Positions 24,300 to 33,583 of a DNA stretch of 64,000 nt are shown piece by piece (the stretch's first letter is position 1; each line of letters opens with the position of its first letter). Origin of the DNA: Variovorax atrisoli 110B (GTDB taxonomy: Bacteria > Pseudomonadota > Gammaproteobacteria > Burkholderiales > Burkholderiaceae_C); assembly GCF_000382045.1 (NCBI RefSeq), contig NZ_KB907457.1, positions 1 to 64,000 on the forward strand, written 5' to 3'. The notes under the pieces were generated by a model, which saw only the letters and a program-made list of their open reading frames with translations, did not search any database and was not told the DNA's origin. Made by a program: the position numbers and the translations under genes.

Positions 24300-24325
24300 A
24301 AGCCCGGCCCTGCCGGGCTTTTTTC
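24300..24325. terminator. intrinsic terminator after rpoH (probably two-way)
   Basis: Stem AAGCCCGG / CCGGGCTT with loop CCCTG, followed by TTTTTT on the plus strand. It overlaps the last codon region of the convergent downstream gene. Confidence 0.88.
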
Positions 24326-25148
24326 ATTTCGAGAGCGTCCGCAGCGCCCGCTTCGCGATGTAGCGGGTCTCGGCGGCATCCGACTCCGCCAGCCATCGTG
24401 CGCAGAGCTTTTCGACCCACTCGGGCTGGCTCTTGCTCGCATCGTTGAGCCAGTTCGCCACCGAGTTCTGCACATAGCGGCTGGTGTCGGCGCGCAGCGG
24501 TTCGATCAGCGGCAGGGCGCGCCAGGGCTCGGCCTTGAGCGCCTCGATCTGCGCGCACCACACGCCGCGCGGCCGCGTGAGTTCGCTGGCGAAGCGGCGG
24601 ATGTTGGGGTCGGCATCGAGCACCCACGGCTGCAGCAGCACCAGCGCTTCGTCGAGCGATGCATTCACCGCGTCGCGCACCGCCATCCACGCGATCTCGC
24701 GTACGCCGAAATGCGGGTCGGCCGCGAATCGGCGCACCGACTCCAGCTGCGCCGCCAGCGGCAGGCCCGAAAGCGTGACCCACTGCGCCGCCCAGCTGCG
24801 CGCCACGTCGCTCGCATGGGTGGCCAGCCGGTGCGCGACGGCATCACGCTCGTCGTGCAGCGCGGCCAGGTCGTAGAGGGCGCGGGCGATGTGCCCATGC
24901 CGCTGCATCGGCTTGAAGGCGCCCAGCATCGCGATCGTGTCGGCCAGCCGCTCGCTCTGCGCATCGAGGCCGATTTGGCCCGCAACGCTGCGCGCCAGCC
25001 GCGGCAGTTCGAGCGCGAGGAACTCGTTGAGGTTGACGGTTTCGATCAGCCCGTCGTTGAGGGCATCGAGCACCTCGGGCGGGATGAGCGCGATGCGGAA
25101 GGCGCCCTTGCGCCCCTTCAGGTGCCCGAGCGGATCGGTGGCGGACAT
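24324..25148 (-). CDS. DNA alkylation repair protein (AlkC-type HEAT-like repeats)
   Basis: 274 residues made of paired helices throughout. The C-terminal segments YVQNSVANWLNDASK and WVEKLCARWL, and the middle HFGVREIAWMAVRD, fit the HEAT-like AlkC/AlkD superfamily; SRYVQNSVANWLND is a typical AlkC (COG4335) stretch. AlkC excises 3-methylated bases by flipping the lesion without a HhH motif. It lies between rpoH and the SCO gene, last on the strand of the cox operon but 17 bases after it, so it may be read with it. Confidence 0.75.
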   Translation of the reverse strand: MSATDPLGHLKGRKGAFRIALIPPEVLDALNDGLIETVNLNEFLALELPRLARSVAGQIGLDAQSERLADTIAMLGAFKPMQRHGHIARALYDLAALHDERDAVAHRLATHASDVARSWAAQWVTLSGLPLAAQLESVRRFAADPHFGVREIAWMAVRDAVNASLDEALVLLQPWVLDADPNIRRFASELTRPRGVWCAQIEALKAEPWRALPLIEPLRADTSRYVQNSVANWLNDASKSQPEWVEKLCARWLAESDAAETRYIAKRALRTLSK

Positions 25149-25164
25149 CAGGCGGGGGCCCCTC

Positions 25165-25785
25165 TCAGGAAGCCAGCAGCGTCTTCAGGTCGGACACCAT
25201 CGGCGCCACGCCCGCGCCGTAGCGCGCGTAGAGCCGCAGCCGGCCCTGCGTGTCGTAGACGTAGCTGGCGGCGGAGTGGTCCATCGAGTAGCTGGTCGGC
25301 GTCTTGCCGTCGACCTTCTTGTAGTAGACCTTGTAGTCCTTCGCGACGGCTGCGAGCTCGTCGGCCGTGGGAATCAGCGCGACGAAGCTCGGGTCGAACG
25401 CGCCCATGTAGGCCTTGAGCACCTCGGGCGTGTCGCGCGCCGGGTCGACGGTGATGAACAGCACCTGCAGCTTGTCGCCGTCCTTGCCGAGCTGCTGCTT
25501 GACCTGCGCCATCTCGGTCATGGTGGTCGGGCAGACGTCCGGACACTGCGCGTAGCCGAAGAACAGCACGACCAGCTTGCCCTTGAAGTCGGCCAGGGTG
25601 CGGACCTTGCCGTCGGCGTCCTTCAGCGAGAAGTTCTTGGCGTAGTCGGCGCCGGTGATGTCGACGGCATTGAAGCTCTGCCTGGTTTCTTCGCTGCACG
25701 CCGCAAGGCCCAGGCCGAGCGCGGCGCTGATGCCTGCCCAGCCTGCGCCTGCAGCCATCAGCCGAAGAGCGTTGCGCTTGTTCAT
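25165..25785 (-). CDS. SCO1/SenC copper chaperone for cytochrome c oxidase
   Basis: 206 residues from the ATG at 25785. A lipoprotein signal (GLGLAAC, Cys30) anchors it to the outer face of the membrane. The thioredoxin-like fold has the copper ligands FFGYAQCPDVCPTTM (C81, C85) and YSMDHSAASYVYD (H170). SCO delivers copper to the CuA site of subunit II. It is encoded 17 bases downstream of ctaB in the oxidase assembly cluster. Confidence 0.95.
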   Translation of the reverse strand: MNKRNALRLMAAGAGWAGISAALGLGLAACSEETRQSFNAVDITGADYAKNFSLKDADGKVRTLADFKGKLVVLFFGYAQCPDVCPTTMTEMAQVKQQLGKDGDKLQVLFITVDPARDTPEVLKAYMGAFDPSFVALIPTADELAAVAKDYKVYYKKVDGKTPTSYSMDHSAASYVYDTQGRLRLYARYGAGVAPMVSDLKTLLAS

Positions 25786-25802
25786 TGAAACTTGATGCTC
25801 AC

Positions 25803-26708
25803 TCACTGGATGTAGTGATCCACGAGCAGCGCCAGGAACAGCACGCTCAGGTGGATCAGCGAGAAACGGAAGGTCTTGCGCGCCAGCATGTCGGAGTAGT
25901 TGCGCCACAGCGCGAACGCGTAGCCGGTGAAGCCGATGCTCACCGCGACCGCCACCGCCAGGTACAGCCAGCCGCTCATGCCGTGGATGAAGGGCATCAG
26001 GCAGGCCGCGAAAAGGATGAAGGTGTAGAGCAGCACCTGCAGCCGCGTGAACTCGTTGCCGTGCGTCACGGGCAGCATCGGAAGGCCTGCCTTGCGGTAG
26101 TCCTCCACGCGGTAGAGGGCCAGCGCCCAGAAGTGCGGCGGCGTCCACAGGAAGATGATGAGAAAGAGGATCCACGCCCCCGGATCGAGGCTGCCCGTCA
26201 TCGCGGCCCAGCCCAGCACCGGCGGCATCGCGCCCGAGGCGCCGCCGATCACGATGTTCTGCGGCGTGAGCGGCTTGAGGATCACGGTGTAGATCACCGC
26301 ATAGCCCACGAAGGTGGCGAAAGTCAGCCACATGGTCAGCGGATTGACCAGGAACCACAGCAGCGCCGAACCCGCCGCGCACAGCAGCGCCGAGAACACC
26401 AGCGCCTGCCTGTCGCTGAGCTCGCCGCGCGCCGTGGGGCGCCAGGCGGTGCGCTTCATCTTCGCGTCGATGCCCTTCTCGACCAGGCAGTTGAACGCCG
26501 CGGCGGCGCCGGCCACCAGCCAGATCCCGATGCAGGCCACGGCCGCGCGCTTCAGTTCCGCCCATGAGGGCAGCCCGGGAATGGCCAGCACCATGCCGAT
26601 CAGCGCGCAGAACACGATCAGCTGCACCACGCGCGGCTTGGTCAGCGCGTAGTACTGGCGCAGCACGTTGGTGCTGGCGGTTTGCTGAACGGAAATCGGG
26701 GTGCTCAC
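25803..26708 (-). CDS. ctaB: protoheme IX farnesyltransferase (heme O synthase)
   Basis: 301 residues, GTG start overlapping the ctaA stop (GTGA). The family motif is split over [15 protein letters not shown] and the N-x-x-x-D-x-x-x-D-x-x-M-x-R-T pattern, with a second aspartate-type site near [13 protein letters not shown] and [15 protein letters not shown]. Eight to nine membrane helices are evident. It attaches a farnesyl chain to heme b to form heme O, the first step to heme A. Product passes to CtaA, encoded just upstream. Confidence 0.96.
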   Translation of the reverse strand: MSTPISVQQTASTNVLRQYYALTKPRVVQLIVFCALIGMVLAIPGLPSWAELKRAAVACIGIWLVAGAAAAFNCLVEKGIDAKMKRTAWRPTARGELSDRQALVFSALLCAAGSALLWFLVNPLTMWLTFATFVGYAVIYTVILKPLTPQNIVIGGASGAMPPVLGWAAMTGSLDPGAWILFLIIFLWTPPHFWALALYRVEDYRKAGLPMLPVTHGNEFTRLQVLLYTFILFAACLMPFIHGMSGWLYLAVAVAVSIGFTGYAFALWRNYSDMLARKTFRFSLIHLSVLFLALLVDHYIQ

Positions 26709-27934
26709 GCGGCGGCCTTCCTCTGACGCTGACTGTTGTTGTGACCTGCCGCATTTTCGCCGGCATGCGCAGACCGCGCTGCCGGGGCGCGCCGGCTCTC
26801 GCACAGCGCCCAGGTGAGCACCACGGCGAGCGCCGCCGCGCCGCCGGTATGGAGCACGGCCGCGGCCAGCGGCCAGCCCAGCAGTACGTTGCCCAGTCCG
26901 GTGGCCAGCTGCAGCAGCGCGAGGCCGGCGAGCCATCGCGCCTGCGGCCGCAGCGCGACGATGCGGCGCATGCGCCAGGCCAGCACGCCGAGCGCGACGA
27001 ACACCGCATAGGCCATCAGCCGATGCGCGTAGTGGATGGCGGTGAGCGCGGAAAAATCGAGCGGTTGGCCGTCACCGGTCACGCCCAGGTGGCGCCAGAT
27101 CTCGAAGCCCTGGGCGAAGTTCATGGGCGGCCACCAGCTGTCCTGGCAGGTCGGGAACTGCGTGCAGGCCAGCACTGCATAGTTAGTGCTGACCCAGCCG
27201 CCCAGCGCGATCTGCAGCACGAGCAGCACGGTGGTCGCGATGAGGCCGTTGCGCAGCGCGGGCGACACGGGGGTGGGCAGCCGGTCGGCCGCGGCCTGCC
27301 TGTAGTGGACGGCCTGGATGCACAACAGCGCCAGCAGCACCACCGCGCCCAGCAGGTGCAGCGTGACGATGGCCGGGAACAGCTTCCACGTCACCGTGAG
27401 AGCGCCGAAGGCTCCCTGCAGGCACACCCAGACCAGCGTGAAGGCCGGCCACCAGGCGCTCAGCGTGGCATGGTGCCCGCTTCCGTCCGTCGAGGAAGGC
27501 GGTGCGAGGCGCTGCCGGCGGCGCACGATCCAGGTGGCCGCGGCGAGGGTGAGGATCAGCACCCCAACCCCGGTGGCCAGGTAGCGATGGACCATCTCGA
27601 CCCAAGCCTTGCTGTGCGTCACCGGCCCGGTCGGCTGCGCCGACTGCGCCATCGCGATCTCGTGGCGCGCGCCGTGCGGGCTGGCGTTGCCGTAGCAGCC
27701 GGGCCAGTCGGGACAACCCAGGCCCGAATCGGTGAGCCGCGTGAAGGCGCCGAACAGCGTGAGGTCGAAGGTGAGAAAGAGCGTGAGCACCGTCAGCGCA
27801 TGCAGCCGCCGCGCGGGGCCGCTGCCGGCATTGCGGCGCCACACCCACACCAGCGGGCCGAGCGCGATCAGCACGCCGACCGCCATGAGCCAGGCGATGG
27901 GCGTCAGGTCGTAGAGCGAGCTCGTGCTGTCCAT
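26705..27934 (-). CDS. ctaA: heme A synthase (COX15/CtaA)
   Basis: 409 residues, eight membrane helices in two four-helix halves. Conserved parts: [21 protein letters not shown] in a loop after the first helix, [16 protein letters not shown] (first His pair), [15 protein letters not shown], and [20 protein letters not shown] (second half). It oxidises the C8 methyl of heme O to make heme A for the oxidase. It overlaps ctaB by four bases and follows a thioredoxin-fold gene. Confidence 0.95.
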   Translation of the reverse strand: MDSTSSLYDLTPIAWLMAVGVLIALGPLVWVWRRNAGSGPARRLHALTVLTLFLTFDLTLFGAFTRLTDSGLGCPDWPGCYGNASPHGARHEIAMAQSAQPTGPVTHSKAWVEMVHRYLATGVGVLILTLAAATWIVRRRQRLAPPSSTDGSGHHATLSAWWPAFTLVWVCLQGAFGALTVTWKLFPAIVTLHLLGAVVLLALLCIQAVHYRQAAADRLPTPVSPALRNGLIATTVLLVLQIALGGWVSTNYAVLACTQFPTCQDSWWPPMNFAQGFEIWRHLGVTGDGQPLDFSALTAIHYAHRLMAYAVFVALGVLAWRMRRIVALRPQARWLAGLALLQLATGLGNVLLGWPLAAAVLHTGGAAALAVVLTWALCESRRAPAARSAHAGENAAGHNNSQRQRKAAA

Positions 27935-27956
27935 GCGGCGTCCGTCGTTTCTTTCG

Positions 27957-28637
27957 TCAGCGGCCGGGCTCGTCCCACGACGCCGAAGCGCGCAGCAGGC
28001 GGTCGAGGTCGCGCTTGGCGCGGCCGGCGCCGGCGACGTCCATGCGGGCGGGAAAGCGCATCATCCAGTTGCCCATGGGGTCGACCACGTACAGGTGTTC
28101 GGCCAGGGAGTGGCCTTGCGCAGGTGCAAGCCACTTCGCCAACTGGTCGGCCGGCACGCGCAGTACGGTCGCGCCGTGCAGGCCGTTGTCCAGGCGCTCG
28201 GGCACGGGAGCGGCATCGCTCACGAGCCAGACGCGGTCCATGCGGTCCTTCTCGCGCCCCAGGCTCTCGCGCAGCTGCCGCGCCAGGTAGAGTTGCTGCT
28301 CGCAAAGCGTGTCGCATGCGGCATCGGCCACCGTCACCAGCAGCCACTGTCCCTTGAGCGTGCTCAGTTCCACCGGCGCGCCGCTGCGGTCGGTGGCGGT
28401 GAGCTTCGGCAGCTCGCGCTGCGGGTCGATCAACTCGCCATAGACGCTGCGCCCCTCGGGCCGGATCACGTAGTAGGTGAAGTAGGAGGCGATGACCGGC
28501 GAGGCGCACATCAGCATCACCGCGATCATCTTCCAGCGCCCCATGGCCGTGCGCCGGCCCTCCGCACCGTCGAGCGCCTGGTTGGGCGACGGCATCGAAT
28601 GCACCGTCAGGCCCAGCGGCTCGTCAGAAGCGGCCAT
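27957..28637 (-). CDS. membrane-anchored SCO/thioredoxin-like oxidase assembly protein
   Basis: 226 residues from the ATG at 28637, which overlaps the SURF1 stop by 14 bases; an in-frame start at 28856 would lie deep in SURF1. One membrane anchor (MIAVMLMCASPVIASYFTYY) is followed by a thioredoxin-like periplasmic domain with a C-x3-C pair in DAACDTLCEQQLYLARQL. This is the same spacing as in SCO proteins, but the preceding sequence differs. A second copper- or thiol-handling helper for CuA assembly is inferred from motif and from position between SURF1 and ctaA. Confidence 0.75.
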   Translation of the reverse strand: MAASDEPLGLTVHSMPSPNQALDGAEGRRTAMGRWKMIAVMLMCASPVIASYFTYYVIRPEGRSVYGELIDPQRELPKLTATDRSGAPVELSTLKGQWLLVTVADAACDTLCEQQLYLARQLRESLGREKDRMDRVWLVSDAAPVPERLDNGLHGATVLRVPADQLAKWLAPAQGHSLAEHLYVVDPMGNWMMRFPARMDVAGAGRAKRDLDRLLRASASWDEPGR

Positions 28638-29499
28638 CGCGTGCGCGGCGCCTTGCGCGGCGGAGGGGCGTGATGAATTGGAACCAGACATAGAGGATGA
28701 CGACGAGGGCCGACAGGCCGAACCACTGGAATGCGTAACCGTAGTGCCTCTCGAGGCCCAGCGCCGGGGCCGGCCAGTCGCGCTGCAGGCCCTCGGAAGC
28801 CGGGCCGCTCTGCTGCAGCGATACGTCGGTGCGCAGCGGCAGCTTGGTCTCGGCACGGAAGGCCTCCAGGTCGAGATTCTGCCGGATGGGCGAATACCCT
28901 TCGGCGACCGGTGCCGCAGCGGCGGCCTGGGCCTCGGGGGCCGAAGCGACGGCGGCAGGCGAAGGAGCGGCAGCAGAAGCGGCGGCCGTGGGCGCCGCAG
29001 CGGAGGAGCCCAGTTCCAGCAGATGGCTCGGCGGCGGCTCGATGAGGCCGGTCACTTCCACGATGCCCGCCGGCGTCTCGACCGGCTCCAGCTTCGTGCG
29101 GTCGACGAAATTGCGCTGGATCCAGCCGCGCTGCACCATCACCGTCTGCTCGGTGCCCTCGAGGGCGAAGGGCGTCAGTACGTAGAAGCCGGGCGTGCCG
29201 TGCATCTGGCGGTTGTCGAGGTACACGGTCTGAGGCGTCAGCCAGAGGCCGCGAAGGCGCACCGCACGGTGCAGCGCATCGGAGCCCTTGCCGAGCGCGA
29301 GGAACTCGGCCTGCGTCAGCGGCGGCTTCTGCTTCTCGGCGTCGATGCTGGCTTGCAGCGCCTCCTTCTGAGCGGCGCGCGAAAGCTGCCAGCGACCGAG
29401 CGAAATGGTGGCCGACACGGTCATCGCGGCGGCAATGGTGATGACCAGGAAGCGGCCCCGGCGTGGGCGTTCTTCGGGATACAGGGGTACGGGATTCAC
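28624..29499 (-). CDS. SURF1-family oxidase assembly protein
   Basis: 291 residues from a GTG at 29499. N- and C-terminal membrane helices (FLVITIAAAMTVSATISLGR and FQWFGLSALVVILYVWFQFI) flank a periplasmic domain with SURF1 hallmarks LGRWQLSRAAQK, VRLRGLWLTPQTVYLDNRQ, PGFYVLTPF and VQRGWIQRN. An Ala/Pro-rich insertion of about 40 residues (AAAPTAAASAAAPSPAAV and more) sits in the middle of the periplasmic part; it is low-complexity and presumably a flexible linker. SURF1 aids heme A insertion into subunit I. The start is uncertain because no strong ribosome site is visible. Confidence 0.85.
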   Translation of the reverse strand: MNPVPLYPEERPRRGRFLVITIAAAMTVSATISLGRWQLSRAAQKEALQASIDAEKQKPPLTQAEFLALGKGSDALHRAVRLRGLWLTPQTVYLDNRQMHGTPGFYVLTPFALEGTEQTVMVQRGWIQRNFVDRTKLEPVETPAGIVEVTGLIEPPPSHLLELGSSAAAPTAAASAAAPSPAAVASAPEAQAAAAAPVAEGYSPIRQNLDLEAFRAETKLPLRTDVSLQQSGPASEGLQRDWPAPALGLERHYGYAFQWFGLSALVVILYVWFQFITPLRRARRRARDGRF

Positions 29500-29535
29500 T
29501 GGAGGGGACGGGGGGTGCGGCCGATAATGCGGGTC

Positions 29536-29757
29536 ATGAAATACTTCGTCGCCCTGGTGTTCGTGGGCATCTTCGCGAGCCTCGCGTTTGCCCTGTACTT
29601 CATGCTGAAGGACGGGCGCAACGGGCGCGCCAAGAGCGGCGGCATGGCGCGCGCGCTCACCTTTCGGATCGGCCTCTCGGTGTTTTTGTTCCTCTGCATG
29701 CTGCTCGCCTGGAAGTTCGGATACATCCAGCCAACCGGGCTCCCGCTCGGCAAGTAG
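29536..29757 (+). CDS. twin transmembrane protein (DUF2909)
   Basis: 73 residues with two hydrophobic segments, MKYFVALVFVGIFASLAFAL and IGLSVFLFLCMLLAWKFGYI, joined by a short basic loop (KDGRNGRAKSGG), typical of DUF2909 proteins found beside cox genes. It faces opposite to the oxidase operon, starting 37 bases from the SURF1 start. An earlier in-frame ATG lies at 29527. A role in oxidase assembly or stability is inferred from context only. It is followed by a strong terminator. Confidence 0.8.
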   Translation: MKYFVALVFVGIFASLAFALYFMLKDGRNGRAKSGGMARALTFRIGLSVFLFLCMLLAWKFGYIQPTGLPLGK

Positions 29758-29783
29758 ATGATGCTCGTGCCAGGAGAACCAAG

Positions 29784-29810
29784 AAAAAGGCGCCTTCCGG
29801 CGCCTTTTTT
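29784..29810. terminator. bidirectional intrinsic terminator
   Basis: Stem AAAAAGGCGCC / GGCGCCTTTTTT with loop TTCC. It lies between the DUF2909 gene (plus strand) and coxC (minus strand, ending at 29903) and carries A and T runs on both sides, so it can stop transcription both ways. Confidence 0.92.
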
Positions 29811-29902
29811 CTGGAATGCCGCCAGCGTCCGTCACCAATGAAATGCCATCGCGAAACGCTGCCGCACGATGAAGCAAGGGTGACAGGGCCTGGCTTCCCG
29901 GC

Positions 29903-30784
29903 TCAAAGCCAGTAGACCAGCAGGTACAGGCCGAGCCAGACGACGTCCACGAAGTGCCAGTACCAGGCCGCGCCCTCGAAGCCGAAGTGGCGCTCGGGCG
30001 TGAAGTGGCCCTTGCGCAGGCGCAGCGTGATGAACAGCAGCATCAGCATGCCGATGAACACGTGCAGGCCGTGGAAGCCGGTCAGCATGAAGAAGGTGGA
30101 GCCGTAGGTGCCCGAGCTGAGCTTGAGGTTCAGCTCGGTGTACAGGTGGTGGTACTCGTAGCCCTGCACGCCCAGGAAGATCACGCCCAGCAGCACGGTG
30201 AGCCACATGAAGCGGATGGTCTGCGCGCGATGGCCGGCGCGCAGCGCGTGATGGGCGATCGTGAGCGTGACGCCCGAGCTCAGCAGCAGCGCGGTGTTGA
30301 TCGTGGGCAGCCAGAACGGGCCGACGGTCTGGAAGGGCTCGACGATGCCCGCCGGCGAAGCGGTGGCGCCGGGCGCGACGCTGGGCCACACGGCCTTGAA
30401 GTCGGGCCACAGCAGCGCATTGTCGAGGCTGCCGAGCGTGGGCAGCGCATGGGTGCGGGCCCACCACAGCGCGGTGAAGAACGCGCCGAAGAACATCACT
30501 TCGGAGAAGATGAACCAGCTCATGCTCCAGCGGAACGAGAGGTCGATCTTGTGGCCGTACTGGCCGCTCTCGCTCTCGCCGATGGCGGCGCGGAACCACG
30601 CGAAGAGGGTGCCGAGCCAGATCACCATGCCGACCAGCAGGGACCATGCGCCCCACTCGTGGCCGTTGATCCATTGCGCGGCGCCCAGGATCACGAAGAA
30701 CAAACCGATCGCGGCCGAGACCGGATAGGCCGAGGGGCCCGGCACGAAATAGTAGGGCGTGGTGCCGTGGGTGGTTGAACTCAT
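29903..30784 (-). CDS. coxC: cytochrome c oxidase subunit III
   Basis: 293 residues with seven membrane helices. Family motifs: SWFIFSEVMFFGAFFTALWW, SSGVTLTIAHHALRAGH, GVIFLGVQGYEYHHLY, LTGFHGLHVFIGMLMLLFI and a C-terminal FVDVVWLGLYLLVYWL. Subunit III supports the proton-pumping core. It is the last structural gene of the oxidase operon; a terminator follows about 93 bases on. Confidence 0.97.
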   Translation of the reverse strand: MSSTTHGTTPYYFVPGPSAYPVSAAIGLFFVILGAAQWINGHEWGAWSLLVGMVIWLGTLFAWFRAAIGESESGQYGHKIDLSFRWSMSWFIFSEVMFFGAFFTALWWARTHALPTLGSLDNALLWPDFKAVWPSVAPGATASPAGIVEPFQTVGPFWLPTINTALLLSSGVTLTIAHHALRAGHRAQTIRFMWLTVLLGVIFLGVQGYEYHHLYTELNLKLSSGTYGSTFFMLTGFHGLHVFIGMLMLLFITLRLRKGHFTPERHFGFEGAAWYWHFVDVVWLGLYLLVYWL

Positions 30785-30853
30785 ATCAGCTCCTGGCTCT
30801 CTTTCTTCTCTCGGTTCAATGGATTCTGCTTGCCGTGGAAGGCTTCTTCTGCG

Positions 30854-31072
30854 TCAGGCACCGGCCGATGCGACCACATGGCGCACCACCAGCACGAGCA
30901 CGACCACGAAGACCACCACCGCCACGAACGCCACCGCGATGATGTGCAGTGGGTTCAGCTTGCGCAGGTCTTCCTGGTAGGCGCTGTTCTTGCGCACGCC
31001 GAAGAACGACCAGCCCACAGCCTTCACCGTGTCCCACAGCGAAGCCCTCGGCCGGTTCGACGGATCGGTCAC
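30854..31072 (-). CDS. small membrane protein (DUF2970)
   Basis: 72 residues: a soluble start with TVKAVGWSFFGVRKNSAYQE, the DUF2970 signature (W-S-F-F-G-[V/I]-R-x-x), and one C-terminal membrane helix (IIAVAFVAVVVFVVVLVLVV). The start overlaps the ctaG stop (ATGA). Proteins of this kind recur in betaproteobacterial cox operons; an assembly or stability role is inferred. Confidence 0.88.
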   Translation of the reverse strand: MTDPSNRPRASLWDTVKAVGWSFFGVRKNSAYQEDLRKLNPLHIIAVAFVAVVVFVVVLVLVVRHVVASAGA

Positions 31073-31695
31073 GAGCGCGGCTCATTCGCGGTGCCGGAAA
31101 CTGCGGCCACCGGGGCCGCGGGCGTCTTGCCGCCCACCTCGAAGAAGGTGTACGACAGCGTGATGGTCTTCACGTCCTTGGAAATCTTCGGGTCGATCAC
31201 GAACGCGACCGGCCACTGCTTCTTCTCGCCCGGATCGAGCGTGTACTGGTTGAAGCAGAAGCACTCGAGCTTGTTGAAGTACGGCGCGGCCTGCTGCGGC
31301 GCATAGCTCGGGATGGCCTGCGCGGCCATGCGGCGGTTCTGCACGTTCTGGAACTCGTACATCACCGTGTTGAGCTCGCCCGGGTGCACCTGGATGGTCC
31401 GCTCCGCGGGCTTGAAGTCCCACAGGCCGCCGCGCACGTTGGAATCGAACTCGACAGTGATGGTGCGGCTCTTGTCGACCTGCGTGTTGTCGGGCACGCG
31501 CACGTTCTTGCCGCCGCTCGCGCCGCCCGGCACCTCGAGCTCGGAGAGCGCGAGGATGTTGATGCCCGTCATCTCGCAGATCGCGCGGTACATCGGCACC
31601 AGCGCGTAGCCGAATGCGAACATGCCGCAGGCCACGACGGCCAGCTTGCCGACCATGCGGACGTTGGCGCGGCGGATGCGTGGACCGAGGCTCAT
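31069..31695 (-). CDS. ctaG: cytochrome c oxidase assembly protein CtaG/Cox11
   Basis: 208 residues. One N-terminal membrane anchor (VGKLAVVACGMFAFGYALVP) with VPMYRAICEMTGI, then an immunoglobulin-like periplasmic domain containing the copper motif KLECFCFNQYTL (Cys-Phe-Cys-Phe) and DPGEKKQWPVAFVIDP. It delivers copper to the CuB site of subunit I. The downstream DUF2970 gene overlaps by four bases; a 37-residue assembly peptide gene lies 59 bases upstream. Confidence 0.96.
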   Translation of the reverse strand: MSLGPRIRRANVRMVGKLAVVACGMFAFGYALVPMYRAICEMTGINILALSELEVPGGASGGKNVRVPDNTQVDKSRTITVEFDSNVRGGLWDFKPAERTIQVHPGELNTVMYEFQNVQNRRMAAQAIPSYAPQQAAPYFNKLECFCFNQYTLDPGEKKQWPVAFVIDPKISKDVKTITLSYTFFEVGGKTPAAPVAAVSGTANEPRS

Positions 31696-31754
31696 GCGCT
31701 GTGCTCCCGTTCGTTGCTTGCTTGAAGCTGGCTTCGCGTGATCGGCGCGCCGGT

Positions 31755-31868
31755 TCAGCGGCCGCTGAACCAGACCATGCGGACGATGAAACCGATGAAG
31801 AACACCACCGCGATGGAGGCCAGCGTGAGCCCCATGCGGCGGTTGTTCCTTTTCTGTTCGGGTGTCAT
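31755..31868 (-). CDS. 37-residue cytochrome oxidase small assembly protein
   Basis: A tiny gene between coxA and ctaG: starts MTPEQKRNNRRMGLTLASIA and ends with FFIGFIVRMVWFSGR, a basic N-terminus followed by a single membrane helix. Small one-helix proteins at exactly this position are common in proteobacterial cox operons (CoxF/assembly-peptide type). Its spacing, 28 bases after coxA, and the good helix make it a real gene despite its size. The last codons lie in a palindrome (AGCGGCCGCT). Confidence 0.85.
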   Translation of the reverse strand: MTPEQKRNNRRMGLTLASIAVVFFIGFIVRMVWFSGR

Positions 31869-31896
31869 CGTGCGGTGCGAAGTGCGGGGAATCCGC

Positions 31897-33540
31897 TCAA
31901 CCGATCACCCTGGTGGCGGTCGCGTCGAGCTTGGGCGGGTTCTCGAAGGTGTGGAAGGGCGCCGGCGAAGGCACTTCCCATTCGAGGCCCTCGGCCGCTT
32001 CCCAGGGCTTCTGCGGGGCCTTCTCGCCCTTGCCGCGCATCGTGGGCAGCACGATGAACAGGAAGAAGTAGACCTGCGCGAAGCCGAAGAAGAAGGCGCC
32101 CACCGAGGCGACGGCATTGAAGTCGGCGAACTGCATCGGGTAGTCGGCATAGCGACGCGGCATGCCGGCCAGGCCCAGGAAGTGCATCGGGAAGAAGGTC
32201 ACGTTGAACGAGATCAGCGACCACCAGAAGTGCACCTTGCCGCGCGTCTCGTTGTACATCACGCCGGTCCACTTCGGAGCCCAGTAGTAGAAGCCCGAGA
32301 ACATGGCGAACAGCGAGCCGGCCACCAGCACGTAGTGGAAGTGCGCCACGACGTAGTAGGTGTCCTGCAGCTGCGTGTCGATGGGGGCGACGGCCAGGAT
32401 CAGGCCGGTGAAACCGCCCATGGTGAACACGAAGATGAAGCCGACGGCGAAGAGCATCGGCGTCTCGAAGGTCATCGAGCCCTGCCACATGGTCGCGATC
32501 CAGTTGAAGATCTTCACGGCCGTGGGCACCGCGATCAGCATGGTCGCGTACATGAAGAACAGCTGGCCGGTCAGCGGCATGCCGGTCGTGAACATGTGGT
32601 GAGCCCACACGATGAACGACAGGATGGCGATCGACGAGGTGGCGTACACCATCGAGGCGTAGCCGAAGAGCTTCTTGCGGGCGAAGGCCGGCACCACCTG
32701 GCTGATGATGCCGAACGCCGGCAGGATCATGATGTAGACCTCGGGGTGGCCGAAGAACCAGAAGATGTGCTGGTACATCACCGGGTCGCCGCCGCCGGCG
32801 GGGTTGAAGAAGCTGGTGCCGAAGTGGCGGTCGGTCAGCGTCATCGTGATGGCGCCTGCGAGCACGGGCATCACGGCGATCAGCAGGTAGGCGGTGATGA
32901 GCCAGGTCCAGCAGAACATCGGCATCTTCATCAGCGTCATGCCGGGGGCGCGCATGTTCAGGATGGTCACGATGATGTTGATCGAGCCCATGATCGACGA
33001 CGCGCCCATGATGTGCATCGCGAAGATGCCGGCGTCCATCGAGGGGCCCATCTGCAGCGTGAGCGGCGCGTACAGCGTCCAGCCCGCGGCGGGCGCGCCG
33101 CCGGGCATGAAGAACGAGCCCACCAGCATCAGCGCCGCGGGGATCAGCAGCCAGAAGCTGAAGTTGTTCATGCGCGCGAACGCCATGTCGGATGCGCCCA
33201 CCTGCAGCGGGATCATCCAGTTCGCGAAGCCCACGAAGGCCGGCATGATCGCGCCGAACACCATGATCAGGCCGTGCATGGTGGTGAACTGGTTGAAGAG
33301 TTCGGGGTTCACCAGTTGCAGTCCGGGCTGGAACAGCTCGGCACGGATCAGGAGCGCAAGCACGCCGCCCACCATCAGCATCGTGAAGCTGAACAGCAGG
33401 TAGAGCGTGCCGATGTCCTTGTGGTTGGTGGCGAACACCCAGCGGCGCCAGCCGGTGGGCGCATGGTGATCGTGGTGATCGTCGTGTGCGTGGTCGCCAT
33501 GGCCTGCTGCGTGACCGTGGGGGTCGAGAACTGCGCTCAT
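31897..33540 (-). CDS. coxA: cytochrome c oxidase subunit I (aa3-type)
   Basis: 547 residues with twelve membrane helices. Ligands are visible: [15 protein letters not shown] (heme a His), [14 protein letters not shown] (CuB His with cross-linked Tyr), [12 protein letters not shown] (CuB His pair) and [18 protein letters not shown] (heme a and a3 His). The N-terminus is unusually His-rich ([20 protein letters not shown]), suggesting metal binding or crowding near the cytosolic face. It catalyses oxygen reduction coupled to proton pumping. It follows coxB by 43 bases. Confidence 0.98.
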   Translation of the reverse strand: MSAVLDPHGHAAGHGDHAHDDHHDHHAPTGWRRWVFATNHKDIGTLYLLFSFTMLMVGGVLALLIRAELFQPGLQLVNPELFNQFTTMHGLIMVFGAIMPAFVGFANWMIPLQVGASDMAFARMNNFSFWLLIPAALMLVGSFFMPGGAPAAGWTLYAPLTLQMGPSMDAGIFAMHIMGASSIMGSINIIVTILNMRAPGMTLMKMPMFCWTWLITAYLLIAVMPVLAGAITMTLTDRHFGTSFFNPAGGGDPVMYQHIFWFFGHPEVYIMILPAFGIISQVVPAFARKKLFGYASMVYATSSIAILSFIVWAHHMFTTGMPLTGQLFFMYATMLIAVPTAVKIFNWIATMWQGSMTFETPMLFAVGFIFVFTMGGFTGLILAVAPIDTQLQDTYYVVAHFHYVLVAGSLFAMFSGFYYWAPKWTGVMYNETRGKVHFWWSLISFNVTFFPMHFLGLAGMPRRYADYPMQFADFNAVASVGAFFFGFAQVYFFLFIVLPTMRGKGEKAPQKPWEAAEGLEWEVPSPAPFHTFENPPKLDATATRVIG

Positions 33541-33583
33541 TTCGTGGTTCCTTGCAATTTCTTCGTCGCGGGGCGATCGCGCA

